Origin: Paenibacillus sp. SY21-1
Lineage (GTDB): Bacteria; Bacillota; Bacilli; Paenibacillales; Paenibacillaceae
Assembly (NCBI RefSeq): GCF_005222705.1
Contig: NZ_STGF01000021.1
Coordinates: 59,104-123,103, forward strand
Direction: 5' to 3'
DNA: 64,000 nt
Positions 25,367-32,740 of the stretch are shown piece after piece (the stretch's first letter is position 1; every line of letters starts with the position of its first letter). The position numbers and the translations under genes are program-made. The notes under the pieces are model-generated. The model did not search any database. It was not told the origin of the DNA and worked only from the letters and a program-made list of their open reading frames with translations.

Positions 25367-26218
25367 TTATTCGTTTTTTTTGTATTGGGCGGGAGTCATC
25401 CCGGTCAGCTTCTTGAACATGCGGTGAAAATGAGGCACGCTCTCAAAGCCGCAGCCGAGCGCGATGGCAGCGACGCTGTCCGCCGTGCCGGTCAGCAGTT
25501 TTTTGGCGCGGAGAATTCGTTTCGTGGTTACGTATTCGGTTACGTTCATGCCGGTCAGCTTTTTGAATACGCGCGAAAAATGGGCGGCCGTCACATTGGC
25601 CCGCTCGGCCAGCTGCGATAAGCCAAGCTGCTCTGCGGGATACTCGTCGATATAGGTCAGCGCATCGGCCATCCAGTCCGGCGCCCGGCCTGTCTGGGTC
25701 GGTTCGGGTGAGGCGACGCGGCGGCCCAGCAGAAGCAGCATGCGCTGCAGAAGATTAAGCACGGCGTGGCGGTAACCGCGCTTCTGCTCCTGCTCTTCCA
25801 GCCGAATCGCTTCAATTAAAGCCTCCAGCTCGCGGCGCTCGGCTTCAGATGAGGCAAGCTTGTAGCTTTTGGCGCGGTCGGCCTGCTCGAAGCAGCGCAA
25901 ATAGGTGAACGGATCGCCGAGCGAAGGCGTATGGAGGAGCGTCGGATTAAAAAAAAGCGCTGTTGACGTTTTGGGATCGTCGGGATCGGGAAAGGAACGG
26001 TGAATCGTATTGCCGGGTATGAGAAAAATATCGCCGGCCTGGGCGGAATAAATCGTCTGGTCGATAAAAAAAGTGCCATGGCCGTTGTAGACGTAGACCA
26101 GCTCGTACCAATCGTGCAGATGGTCGGGCAGCTCGGCTTGCGCCGTTTTGGTGTCCCGATAGACACAGGCGAACGGAAACGCCGTATTCGCTTCAAAGCG
26201 CTTGCGGTAGGGATTCAT
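25367..26218 (-). CDS. AraC-family regulator of the L-galactose/uronate cluster
   Basis: A 283-residue AraC/XylS regulator with an N-terminal cupin (DHLHDWYELVYVYNGHG and the GDIFLIPGNTIH turn) and the usual C-terminal pair of helix-turn-helix motifs (LGLSQLAERANVTAAHFSRVF; SVAAIALGCGFESVPHFHRMF). GGAGG precedes ATG 26218. It is divergent from the lactonase-uxaB-uxaA operon, 133 bases away. That gap contains an inverted repeat with arms CAAAAAAGA and TCTTTTTTG, a candidate operator. It is most likely the sugar-responsive activator of the cluster. Confidence 0.9.
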   Translation of the reverse strand: MNPYRKRFEANTAFPFACVYRDTKTAQAELPDHLHDWYELVYVYNGHGTFFIDQTIYSAQAGDIFLIPGNTIHRSFPDPDDPKTSTALFFNPTLLHTPSLGDPFTYLRCFEQADRAKSYKLASSEAERRELEALIEAIRLEEQEQKRGYRHAVLNLLQRMLLLLGRRVASPEPTQTGRAPDWMADALTYIDEYPAEQLGLSQLAERANVTAAHFSRVFKKLTGMNVTEYVTTKRILRAKKLLTGTADSVAAIALGCGFESVPHFHRMFKKLTGMTPAQYKKNE

Positions 26219-26289
26219 CTTGTGCGCCTCCTCTCAGCCCGATTGTAGCAAATATCAAAAAAGAGTACAAATAAGTCTTTTTTGAACAT

Positions 26290-26328
26290 TTAACAGCTAA
26301 TCATTGTTGTTTATAATAAGCGTTAAGA
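26290..26328 (+). promoter_or_regulatory. Promoter of the lactonase-uxaB-uxaA operon
   Basis: TTAACA (26290-26295), 16 bases, TATAAT (26312-26317). Bases 26315-26328 weakly resemble a cre site (core TAAGCGTTAA agrees, flanks do not). Confidence 0.5.
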
Positions 26329-26351
26329 ACGATAACCGAGAAGGGGCGATC

Positions 26352-27185
26352 ATGATGAGACTTGACGCGCATCAGCATTATTGGGCGATCAAGCGAGGCG
26401 ATTACGGCTGGATTACGCCGGAGCTGCCGAAGCTGTATCGGGATTTTTTGCCTGAGCACCTTGCTGCTCATTTGCAGCGGCATCGGCTGGACGGCTCCAT
26501 TGTCGTACAGGCGGCGCCTACTCTGGCGGAGACGGAGTTTCTGCTGGAGCTGGCGAAGGATGAGCCGACCATTAAGGGGGTAGTCGCCTGGCTTGATCTG
26601 ACCGATCCGTTGTACCGCGAGCATTACGAGCGATTCGCCCGCCATCCTAAGCTTGTCGGATTCAGGACAATGATTCAGGAAATGCCCGACGCGTCGCGCA
26701 TTCTGGAAGAGGACTTTGTGAAAGCGCTCGCTTATTTTGCCGAAGCCGGCACGCCGGTCGACTTGCTTCTCACCTCGCGCCAGCTGGAGCCGGCTGTCAA
26801 GCTGCTGGAGCTGGTTCCTGGATTGCATGCGGTCATCGATCATATTGCGAAGCCGCCGATTGCGACGGGCGAGCTTGAGCCTTGGAAATCGTTGCTGGAG
26901 CAAGCGGCGGCGCATTCGAATATTTATTGCAAGCTGTCCGGCATGGTGACCGAAGCCGATCATGAGCGATGGAAGCCGGAGCAATTGACCGCTTATATCC
27001 GGCATGCGCTGGAAGTATTCGGACCGCAGCGCGTCATGTTCGGGAGCGATTGGCCGGTCTGCCTGCTTGCCGCAGAGTATGACGAGGTTGTGGAGGCGCT
27101 GGAGCAGGCGCTCCCCGCGACGTGGACGGAACATGATCGTGAACGGCTGTTTGGACAAAACGCAAAGGAGTTTTATCGACTATGA
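26352..27185 (+). CDS. Amidohydrolase-family sugar lactonase (L-galactono/L-fucono/L-rhamnono-lactonase type)
   Basis: A 277-residue member of COG3618 in the amidohydrolase superfamily, whose characterised members hydrolyse six-carbon sugar lactones. It has a TIM barrel with the N-terminal metal motif DAHQHYW (His7, His9), a later histidine in AVIDHIAKPP and the terminal aspartate in MFGSDWPVC. In context it should open L-galactono-lactone to L-galactonate, the step between the AKR and alcohol dehydrogenase encoded downstream. An open frame extends to 26304, but AAGGGG fits ATG 26352. Its stop overlaps the uxaB start as ATGA. Confidence 0.88.
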   Translation: MMRLDAHQHYWAIKRGDYGWITPELPKLYRDFLPEHLAAHLQRHRLDGSIVVQAAPTLAETEFLLELAKDEPTIKGVVAWLDLTDPLYREHYERFARHPKLVGFRTMIQEMPDASRILEEDFVKALAYFAEAGTPVDLLLTSRQLEPAVKLLELVPGLHAVIDHIAKPPIATGELEPWKSLLEQAAAHSNIYCKLSGMVTEADHERWKPEQLTAYIRHALEVFGPQRVMFGSDWPVCLLAAEYDEVVEALEQALPATWTEHDRERLFGQNAKEFYRL

Positions 27186-28678
27186 ACCTACTCAATTCTC
27201 AAGCGCTGTCCGAAGAGCAGCGAATGTCCTACGAACGGTTGAAGCAGTCGCCGATTACGGTGCTGCAAATCGGAGAAGGCAATTTTTTGCGGGGCTTCGC
27301 CGATTGGATGCTGCAGCAATGCCGCAAGCAGGGGCTCTATGAGGGCAGCGTAGCGGTTACTCAGCCAAGACCGGGCGGAAAGCCGAAAATTGACGCATTG
27401 GCCGAGCAGGACGGCTTGTATACGCTTGTCATTCGCGGACTGGAAAACGGGCAGCGGGTAGAGCGCACGGAGCTTATTTCGGTATTTGGCCAAGTATTTG
27501 ATCCCTATTCGAATTGGGGAGCTTTTCTGGCTCTTGCCGAAAACCCGCATTTGCAGGTGGTCGTATCCAACACGACGGAAGCGGGACTTGTTTACAGGCC
27601 GGAGGAGCGTCATGAAGGACAGCCGATCCAGTCGTACCCAGGCAAGCTGACAGAGCTGCTCTACCAAAGGTACAACGCATTCGGCGGAGCGCCTGAGCGC
27701 GGACTGGTCTGCCTGCCCTGCGAGCTGCTGGAGCGAAACGGCGACGAGCTGCGCGCCTGCGTTCTGCGCTATAGCGAGGACTGGGGTTTCCCTGAAAATT
27801 TCCGCACATGGGTGAAGGAGCACAATCGTTTTCTCAATTCGCTGGTCGACCGGATCGTAACGGGTTACCCCGAGCAGGCTCAGGCTGCCGAATGGTTCGC
27901 GGAGTGGGGCTATAACGACCCGATGCTGACGACTGCCGAGCCTTACCATTTGTGGGCGATCGAAGCGGAGCCTGAGCTGGAGAAGCTGCTCCCGCTGAAG
28001 GCTGCCGGATTAAACGTACATTGGGTTGAGGCGCTTGCGCCGTTCCAGCTTCGCAAAGTGCGCATTCTGAACGGTGCGCATACGCTGATGACGCCGCTTG
28101 GCTTGCTGCATGATATGGAGCAAGTAAGAGAGGCGATGGAGCACGAGCGGCTTTGCGGGCTGGTGCGCGCTGTCGTCGAGCAAGAGATCATTCCGGTGCT
28201 GCCGATGGACGGGCAGGAGCTGAAGGCGTATGCGGACGATGTGTACGAGCGTTTCCTGAACCCGTTCATCCGGCATCGCCTGGCGGATATTGCAATGAAC
28301 AGCCTTAGCAAATTCAAGGTGAGGCTGCTCCCTTCGCTGCTGGAGCATGCCAAGCGCGGAGCGCAGGTTCCGGCCGGACTGGCGCAAGGCTTTGCGGGCT
28401 TGCTTCGCTACTACCGCATCAGGGAGACGGCGGCGGGCTATGAAGGAGCTACGCTAAGCGGCACGGTCTATACGGTGCGCGATGATGCCGCGCTGCTTGC
28501 GGAAATAGCTGCAGTCTGGTCAGCGGCAGAGCGGGAAGGCTGGCAGCTGGAGCGGACGGTAGAAGCTTTGCTTGGTCTTGAAGCGGTATGGGGCGGCAAT
28601 CTTGCCGAGGAATGGCCGCAGTTAACGGAGGCGCTAAGCTTGCAAATTCGTAATATGGAGCGTGGAAGCGATGAATAG
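27182..28678 (+). CDS. uxaB: Tagaturonate reductase (altronate oxidoreductase) UxaB
   Basis: A 498-residue mannitol/altronate dehydrogenase-family enzyme that reduces D-tagaturonate to D-altronate with NADH. The N-terminal Rossmann start VLQIGEGNFLRGFADWM is diagnostic of UxaB. Family motifs VVSNTTEAGLVY and the C-terminal-domain sequence VRILNGAHTLMTPLGLL follow. Length is as expected. It overlaps the lactonase stop by four bases and the uxaA start by eight, so translation is coupled along the operon. There is no uxaC (uronate isomerase) in the window, so its substrate probably comes from L-galactonate rather than galacturonate. Confidence 0.95.
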   Translation: MNLLNSQALSEEQRMSYERLKQSPITVLQIGEGNFLRGFADWMLQQCRKQGLYEGSVAVTQPRPGGKPKIDALAEQDGLYTLVIRGLENGQRVERTELISVFGQVFDPYSNWGAFLALAENPHLQVVVSNTTEAGLVYRPEERHEGQPIQSYPGKLTELLYQRYNAFGGAPERGLVCLPCELLERNGDELRACVLRYSEDWGFPENFRTWVKEHNRFLNSLVDRIVTGYPEQAQAAEWFAEWGYNDPMLTTAEPYHLWAIEAEPELEKLLPLKAAGLNVHWVEALAPFQLRKVRILNGAHTLMTPLGLLHDMEQVREAMEHERLCGLVRAVVEQEIIPVLPMDGQELKAYADDVYERFLNPFIRHRLADIAMNSLSKFKVRLLPSLLEHAKRGAQVPAGLAQGFAGLLRYYRIRETAAGYEGATLSGTVYTVRDDAALLAEIAAVWSAAEREGWQLERTVEALLGLEAVWGGNLAEEWPQLTEALSLQIRNMERGSDE

Positions 28679-30227
28679 CTGGGTCAGACTGCATGAAAAG
28701 GATCACGTCGTCATTGCGCTGCAGCCCTTTTCCAAAGGGGATGTCTTAACGCTTGACGGCGCGGAGGGACAACAGGAGCTTACCGTGCTGGAGGAAGTGC
28801 CCAAGGGTCACAAAGTGTTGACGAAGCCTGTGCAAGCCGGCGAGCACATTCTGAAATTCGGCTACTCCATTGGCGTCGCCAAAGAAGCGATTCCGGCCGG
28901 AAGCTGGGTGCATACGCACAACATGGGCACAGGGCTGAAGGGCTTTCTCGATTATACGTATGAGCCAAGCGCTTCAAGCGAAGGCGACGGGGCAACGCCG
29001 GCGGGCGGCAAAAGCGAGAAGGAGACGAGCGGCGCGCAGCAGCAAAAAAACCTCAGCCGCACCTTCCAGGGCTACGTTCGCGACAACGGCGAGGTAGGCA
29101 TTCGCAACGAAATCTGGATCATCAATACGGTGGGCTGCATTAACAAAACTTGTGAAATTGTAGCCAGAAGAGCGGATGCAAGCTATGCCGGACGAGTGGA
29201 CGGCGTCTACCATTTCGCACATCCGTTCGGCTGCTCCCAATTGGGGGATGATCTGGTGCATACGCAGAAGCTGCTTGCATCGCTTGTCAACCACCCGAAT
29301 GCGGCAGGCGTGCTGGTCATCGGACTTGGCTGCGAGAACAACCAGATCGAAGCGTTTAAACGCGCGATCGGCGATCACAGCCCTGAACGTGTCAAGTTTC
29401 TTAAGTCGCAGGAAGCCGAGGACGAGATCGAGGAAGCGCTGGAACTGGTGGATGAGCTGGTTCAGTATGCGGAACGATTCACCAGGGAGACGGTTCCGGT
29501 ATCCAAGCTGAAGCTGGGCCTTAAATGCGGCGGCTCCGACGGCTTGTCCGGCATTACGGCCAACCCGCTCGTCGGCGCCGTATCCGACCGGCTGATTGCC
29601 GAGGGGGGAACCGCCATTCTGACTGAGGTTCCGGAAATGTTCGGAGCGGAGACGATTCTGATGAATCGCGCGGCGGATGAGCAGGTTTTTCATAAAATCG
29701 TTCATTTGGTTAATGATTTCAAACAATATTTTATTAAGCATGATCAGGAAATATACGAGAATCCGTCGCCGGGCAACAAGGCCGGAGGCATAACGACGCT
29801 GGAGGAGAAATCGCTTGGCTGCACGCAAAAGGGCGGTCATGCGATCGTGCGCGATGTGGTACCGTACGGACAGCGCATAACAAGTCCGGGGCTCAATCTG
29901 CTGGAGGCGCCGGGCAACGATCTGGTATCGGTGACCGCGTTGTCTGCCGGAGGCGCGCATATCGTTTTCTTTACGACCGGACGGGGCACGCCGTTTGGCG
30001 GTCCGGTTCCCACTGTAAAAATCGCGACAAACAGCGAGCTTGCCGGACGCAAAAAAAATTGGATCGATTTCAACGCCGGGCAGCTGCTTGAGGATAAAAG
30101 CATGGAGACGCTGACGGACGAGCTTTGGGAGCAGATGATTGCGCTGGCTTCAGGCGAGCGGCGCACGAACAATGAACGCAATGGCTTTAAGGAAATTGCG
30201 ATCTTTAAGGATGGCGTCATTTTGTAG
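28671..30227 (+). CDS. uxaA: Altronate dehydratase UxaA
   Basis: A 518-residue iron-dependent dehydratase that turns D-altronate into 2-keto-3-deoxy-D-gluconate. An N-terminal SAF domain (about 1-85) is followed by a variable Ser/Gly/Lys-rich linker (about 97-120) and the catalytic UxaA domain. Visible catalytic-domain motifs are FAHPFGCSQLGDD, GLGCENNQ, LKCGGSDGLSGITANP and the C-terminal FTTGRGTPFGGPVPT. The linker makes it slightly longer than the E. coli enzyme. ATG 28671, with GGAGCG upstream, overlaps the uxaB stop. KDG kinase and aldolase are not in the window. Confidence 0.95.
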   Translation: MNSWVRLHEKDHVVIALQPFSKGDVLTLDGAEGQQELTVLEEVPKGHKVLTKPVQAGEHILKFGYSIGVAKEAIPAGSWVHTHNMGTGLKGFLDYTYEPSASSEGDGATPAGGKSEKETSGAQQQKNLSRTFQGYVRDNGEVGIRNEIWIINTVGCINKTCEIVARRADASYAGRVDGVYHFAHPFGCSQLGDDLVHTQKLLASLVNHPNAAGVLVIGLGCENNQIEAFKRAIGDHSPERVKFLKSQEAEDEIEEALELVDELVQYAERFTRETVPVSKLKLGLKCGGSDGLSGITANPLVGAVSDRLIAEGGTAILTEVPEMFGAETILMNRAADEQVFHKIVHLVNDFKQYFIKHDQEIYENPSPGNKAGGITTLEEKSLGCTQKGGHAIVRDVVPYGQRITSPGLNLLEAPGNDLVSVTALSAGGAHIVFFTTGRGTPFGGPVPTVKIATNSELAGRKKNWIDFNAGQLLEDKSMETLTDELWEQMIALASGERRTNNERNGFKEIAIFKDGVIL

Positions 30228-30276
30228 TACCGGAGCAGCGGCGGCATGCGATGCCTGCTTATGCCGCTGACCGGTA
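30228..30276 (+). repeat. Intercistronic hairpin between uxaA and the aldo/keto reductase
   Basis: TACCGG and CCGGTA close a stem with inner GCGGC/GCCGC and GGCAT/ATGCC pairs. There is no T-run, so it is more likely an mRNA-processing or stabilising structure than a terminator within the operon. Confidence 0.5.
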
Positions 30277-30371
30277 GAGCCTTGGCGCATTCAGACCGGA
30301 TGCAGCGGGAATAGGCTAAAGTGTGAAGCGGAAATGAATGGCGGGAACAACGAAAGGATGGGCAAAGACCT

Positions 30372-31316
30372 ATGCAATATCGGAAATTGGGAAAAACGGG
30401 CCTTGAAGTGTCATCGCTCAGCTTCGGGGCATCATCGCTCGGCTCGGTCTTTCGGGAAACGGATGATGCCGAAAGCATCAGAACGGTGCACGAAGCCGTT
30501 GCTGCGGGCATCAATTTAATCGACGTATCTCCTTATTACGGATTGACGAAGGCGGAGGCCGTGCTCGGCAAGGCGATTGCGACGATGCAGCGGGACAGCT
30601 TTATTCTAACGACAAAAGCCGGACGTTATGGAGCGGAGGAGTTCGATTTTTCCGCCGAGCGCATTTTGCGGAGCGTGGATGAAAGCCTCGTCAGACTGAA
30701 CACGGATTATATCGATATTCTTTATTTGCACGACATCGAGTTTGTGCCGTTCGAGCAGATCGCGGAGGAGGCTTTCCCGGCGCTGGATAAGCTGAAGGCA
30801 GCCGGGAAAATTCGCTTCTCCGGCGTATCCGGCCTCCCGCTATCGGTATTCGAGCGCTCGCTGGCAGTGCGCGAGCTTGATTCCGTACTGTCTTACTGCC
30901 ACTATTCGCTGAATGACACCTCGCTGTTGCAGGTGCTCCCGCTGCTTGAAGAGAAGGGAGTTGGCCTTGTCAACGCCTCCCCGCTGTCGATGGGTTTGCT
31001 GGGGCTGCGGCCAGTTCCGGACTGGCACCCGGCGGGTGAAGCGATCCGCGCCGCATGCAAGCTCGCCGCCGAGCATTGCGCCGCCAAAGGCGAGGATATT
31101 GCCAAGCTTGCGATTCAGTTTGCGACAGCCAATGAGCGTATTCCGACGACGCTTGTAAGCACGGCCAACCCTGACAATATCAGACGCAACGTGCAATGGC
31201 TGAACGAGCCGCTCAACGAGGAGCTGCTTGCCGAGGTGCTGGCCATTCTTGAGCCTGCCCGCGACAAGACATGGCTTAGCGGCAGACCTGAATATAATGA
31301 ATCCGTGTTGCTGTAG
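30372..31316 (+). CDS. Aldo/keto reductase, probable L-galactose (or L-fucose) 1-dehydrogenase
   Basis: A 314-residue AKR with the full catalytic tetrad Asp51, Tyr56, Lys82 and His120. It resembles plant and bacterial L-galactose dehydrogenases and D-threo-aldose/L-fucose dehydrogenases (LGKTGLEVSSLSFGASSLG start). Expected reaction: oxidation of L-galactose at C1 to L-galactono-lactone with NAD(P)+. It has its own AAGGATGG ribosome site and follows uxaA by 144 bases. Its pairing with a lactonase, an L-galactonate-type dehydrogenase and uxaBA favours L-galactose over L-fucose, which would need a different lower route. Confidence 0.85.
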   Translation: MQYRKLGKTGLEVSSLSFGASSLGSVFRETDDAESIRTVHEAVAAGINLIDVSPYYGLTKAEAVLGKAIATMQRDSFILTTKAGRYGAEEFDFSAERILRSVDESLVRLNTDYIDILYLHDIEFVPFEQIAEEAFPALDKLKAAGKIRFSGVSGLPLSVFERSLAVRELDSVLSYCHYSLNDTSLLQVLPLLEEKGVGLVNASPLSMGLLGLRPVPDWHPAGEAIRAACKLAAEHCAAKGEDIAKLAIQFATANERIPTTLVSTANPDNIRRNVQWLNEPLNEELLAEVLAILEPARDKTWLSGRPEYNESVLL

Positions 31317-31334
31317 AGGGAAGGGGACAGAGGC

Positions 31335-32348
31335 GTGAAAACAATTATATGCGAGCAGCCGGATAGCCTGAGGCTGATTGAGCAGGAGGAGCCGCTTCTC
31401 GGGCCGGGCACTGCGCTGGTGCGCATACGCAGAATCGGCATTTGCGGCACGGATCTGCATGCCTACAAAGGGAACCAGCCGTTTTTCAGTTATCCCCGCG
31501 TGCTTGGACATGAGCTTGCAGGCATCATCGAACGGATCGATGATCCGGAGAACAGGCTGAAGGCAGGCGATCAAGTGAGCGTCATCCCTTATATGCATTG
31601 CGGGGAGTGCATCGCTTGCCGAAACGGGAAAACGAATTGCTGTATGGATATGAAGGTGCTGGGGGTCCATATTGACGGAGGGATGCGTGAGCGCGTAGTG
31701 CTGCCTGTCACGCATTTGCTTGAAGCGAATGCGTTGACGCTTGACCAGGCGGCCGTTCTGGAGCCGTTCAGCATCGGCGCGCATGCCGTGCGGCGCAGCG
31801 GCCTAGCTGCCGGCGAAACGGCGCTTGTCATCGGCTCGGGCCCGATCGGGCTTGGCGTAATGGCGTTTGCCAAGCATCGCGGCGCACGCGTTATCGCAAT
31901 GGATGTACAGGAGGAGCGTCTCGCCTTTTGCCGGAAATGGGCCAAGGTAGACGAAACGGTCCAGGCGCTAGACGGAGCCAAGGAGCGCTTGCTGGCCTTG
32001 ACCGGCGGCGAAATGCCGGTTGCCGTGTTCGACGCAACGGGAAATGCCCGTTCCATGACCGATGCATTCGGCTATGTCGCACACGGCGGCAGGCTCGTCT
32101 ATGTCGGACTTGTTAAAGGGGAGCTTGCCTTTAATGATCCTGAGTTTCACAAACGCGAGCTCACCTTGATGGGCAGCCGCAATGCGACCCCTGAGGATTT
32201 CGCTGCCGTTCGTGCGGCGATTGAGGCCGGGAGCATCGATGTGGACAGCTATATTACGCATCGCTCTTCTTTTGAAGGCATGCTCGGACAATTCGAGGAC
32301 TGGCTAAAGCCGGAATCCAAAGTCATTAAAGCGATGGTAGAGGTGTAA
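31335..32348 (+). CDS. Zinc-dependent medium-chain dehydrogenase, probable L-galactonate 5-dehydrogenase (LgoD/YjjN-like)
   Basis: A 337-residue MDR enzyme. Catalytic-zinc ligands are Cys37 and His59/Glu60, structural-zinc cysteines are 89, 92, 95 and 103, and the coenzyme motif GSGPIGLG lies near 168. The closest characterised type I can name is E. coli YjjN/LgoD, which oxidises L-galactonate to D-tagaturonate; L-threonine or L-idonate dehydrogenases are related alternatives. Since uxaB in the same cluster consumes tagaturonate, the L-galactonate role fits well. It starts 18 bases after the AKR stop and ends the operon at a terminator (32378-32420). Confidence 0.87.
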   Translation: MKTIICEQPDSLRLIEQEEPLLGPGTALVRIRRIGICGTDLHAYKGNQPFFSYPRVLGHELAGIIERIDDPENRLKAGDQVSVIPYMHCGECIACRNGKTNCCMDMKVLGVHIDGGMRERVVLPVTHLLEANALTLDQAAVLEPFSIGAHAVRRSGLAAGETALVIGSGPIGLGVMAFAKHRGARVIAMDVQEERLAFCRKWAKVDETVQALDGAKERLLALTGGEMPVAVFDATGNARSMTDAFGYVAHGGRLVYVGLVKGELAFNDPEFHKRELTLMGSRNATPEDFAAVRAAIEAGSIDVDSYITHRSSFEGMLGQFEDWLKPESKVIKAMVEV

Positions 32349-32377
32349 CTAAGCTTATACGTTTTGTTTCAAATAAT

Positions 32378-32420
32378 AGGACTTCAATCCCTGCTTAGTA
32401 GCGGAGATTGAAGTCCTTTT
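32378..32420 (+). terminator. Terminator of the L-galactose gene cluster
   Basis: AGGACTTCAATC (32378-32389) and GATTGAAGTCCT (32406-32417) form a perfect 12-bp stem followed by TTTT. Confidence 0.92.
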
Positions 32421-32740
32421 GCATATTAAGCGTGATGCCTTTCAATTGCGAGAACACGGTAGGTCCCTTTTTGGAACAGAGCCGTATATGCCCTACAACC
32501 CGCGCCGCAATGGCCTTGCGAACGAGTCTCTGCATGCGCACTGTGGGAGCTTCATCCGTCTCATAAAGTAGATGGTTCAGCATCTGTTGTATGCCATAGG
32601 GAAGGTTAACCTATCTATTATGTAAAGGTTTAATACATATCTAATATTTGTATATCAAGTTTCCTAATACAAAGGAGGTATACTGACACAGCTATTACAA
32701 ATAGGAAGAGGCAATCGACATTCAGAGGAGGAACTATGCA
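32421..32740. other. Gene-free stretch with a doubtful minus-strand frame
   Basis: This 320-base gap precedes the chemoreceptor. A minus-strand frame of 62 codons (32395-32583) has plausible codon use (it contains TVRMQRLVRKAIAARVVGH) but no ribosome site, and its 3' end runs through the terminator stem. It may be the tail of a lost gene. The rest (32590-32700) is AT-rich and presumably carries the chemoreceptor promoter; I could not pick a convincing -35/-10 pair. Confidence 0.3.

Noticed and set aside
28974..29960. A 328-codon minus-strand frame opposite uxaA
   Set aside because: Shadow of the altronate dehydratase codons; the sense protein has all family motifs.
32395..32583. A 62-codon minus-strand frame between the L-galactose cluster and the chemoreceptor
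   Set aside because: No ribosome site, no recognised domain, and its end is formed by the terminator stem; at most a gene relic.
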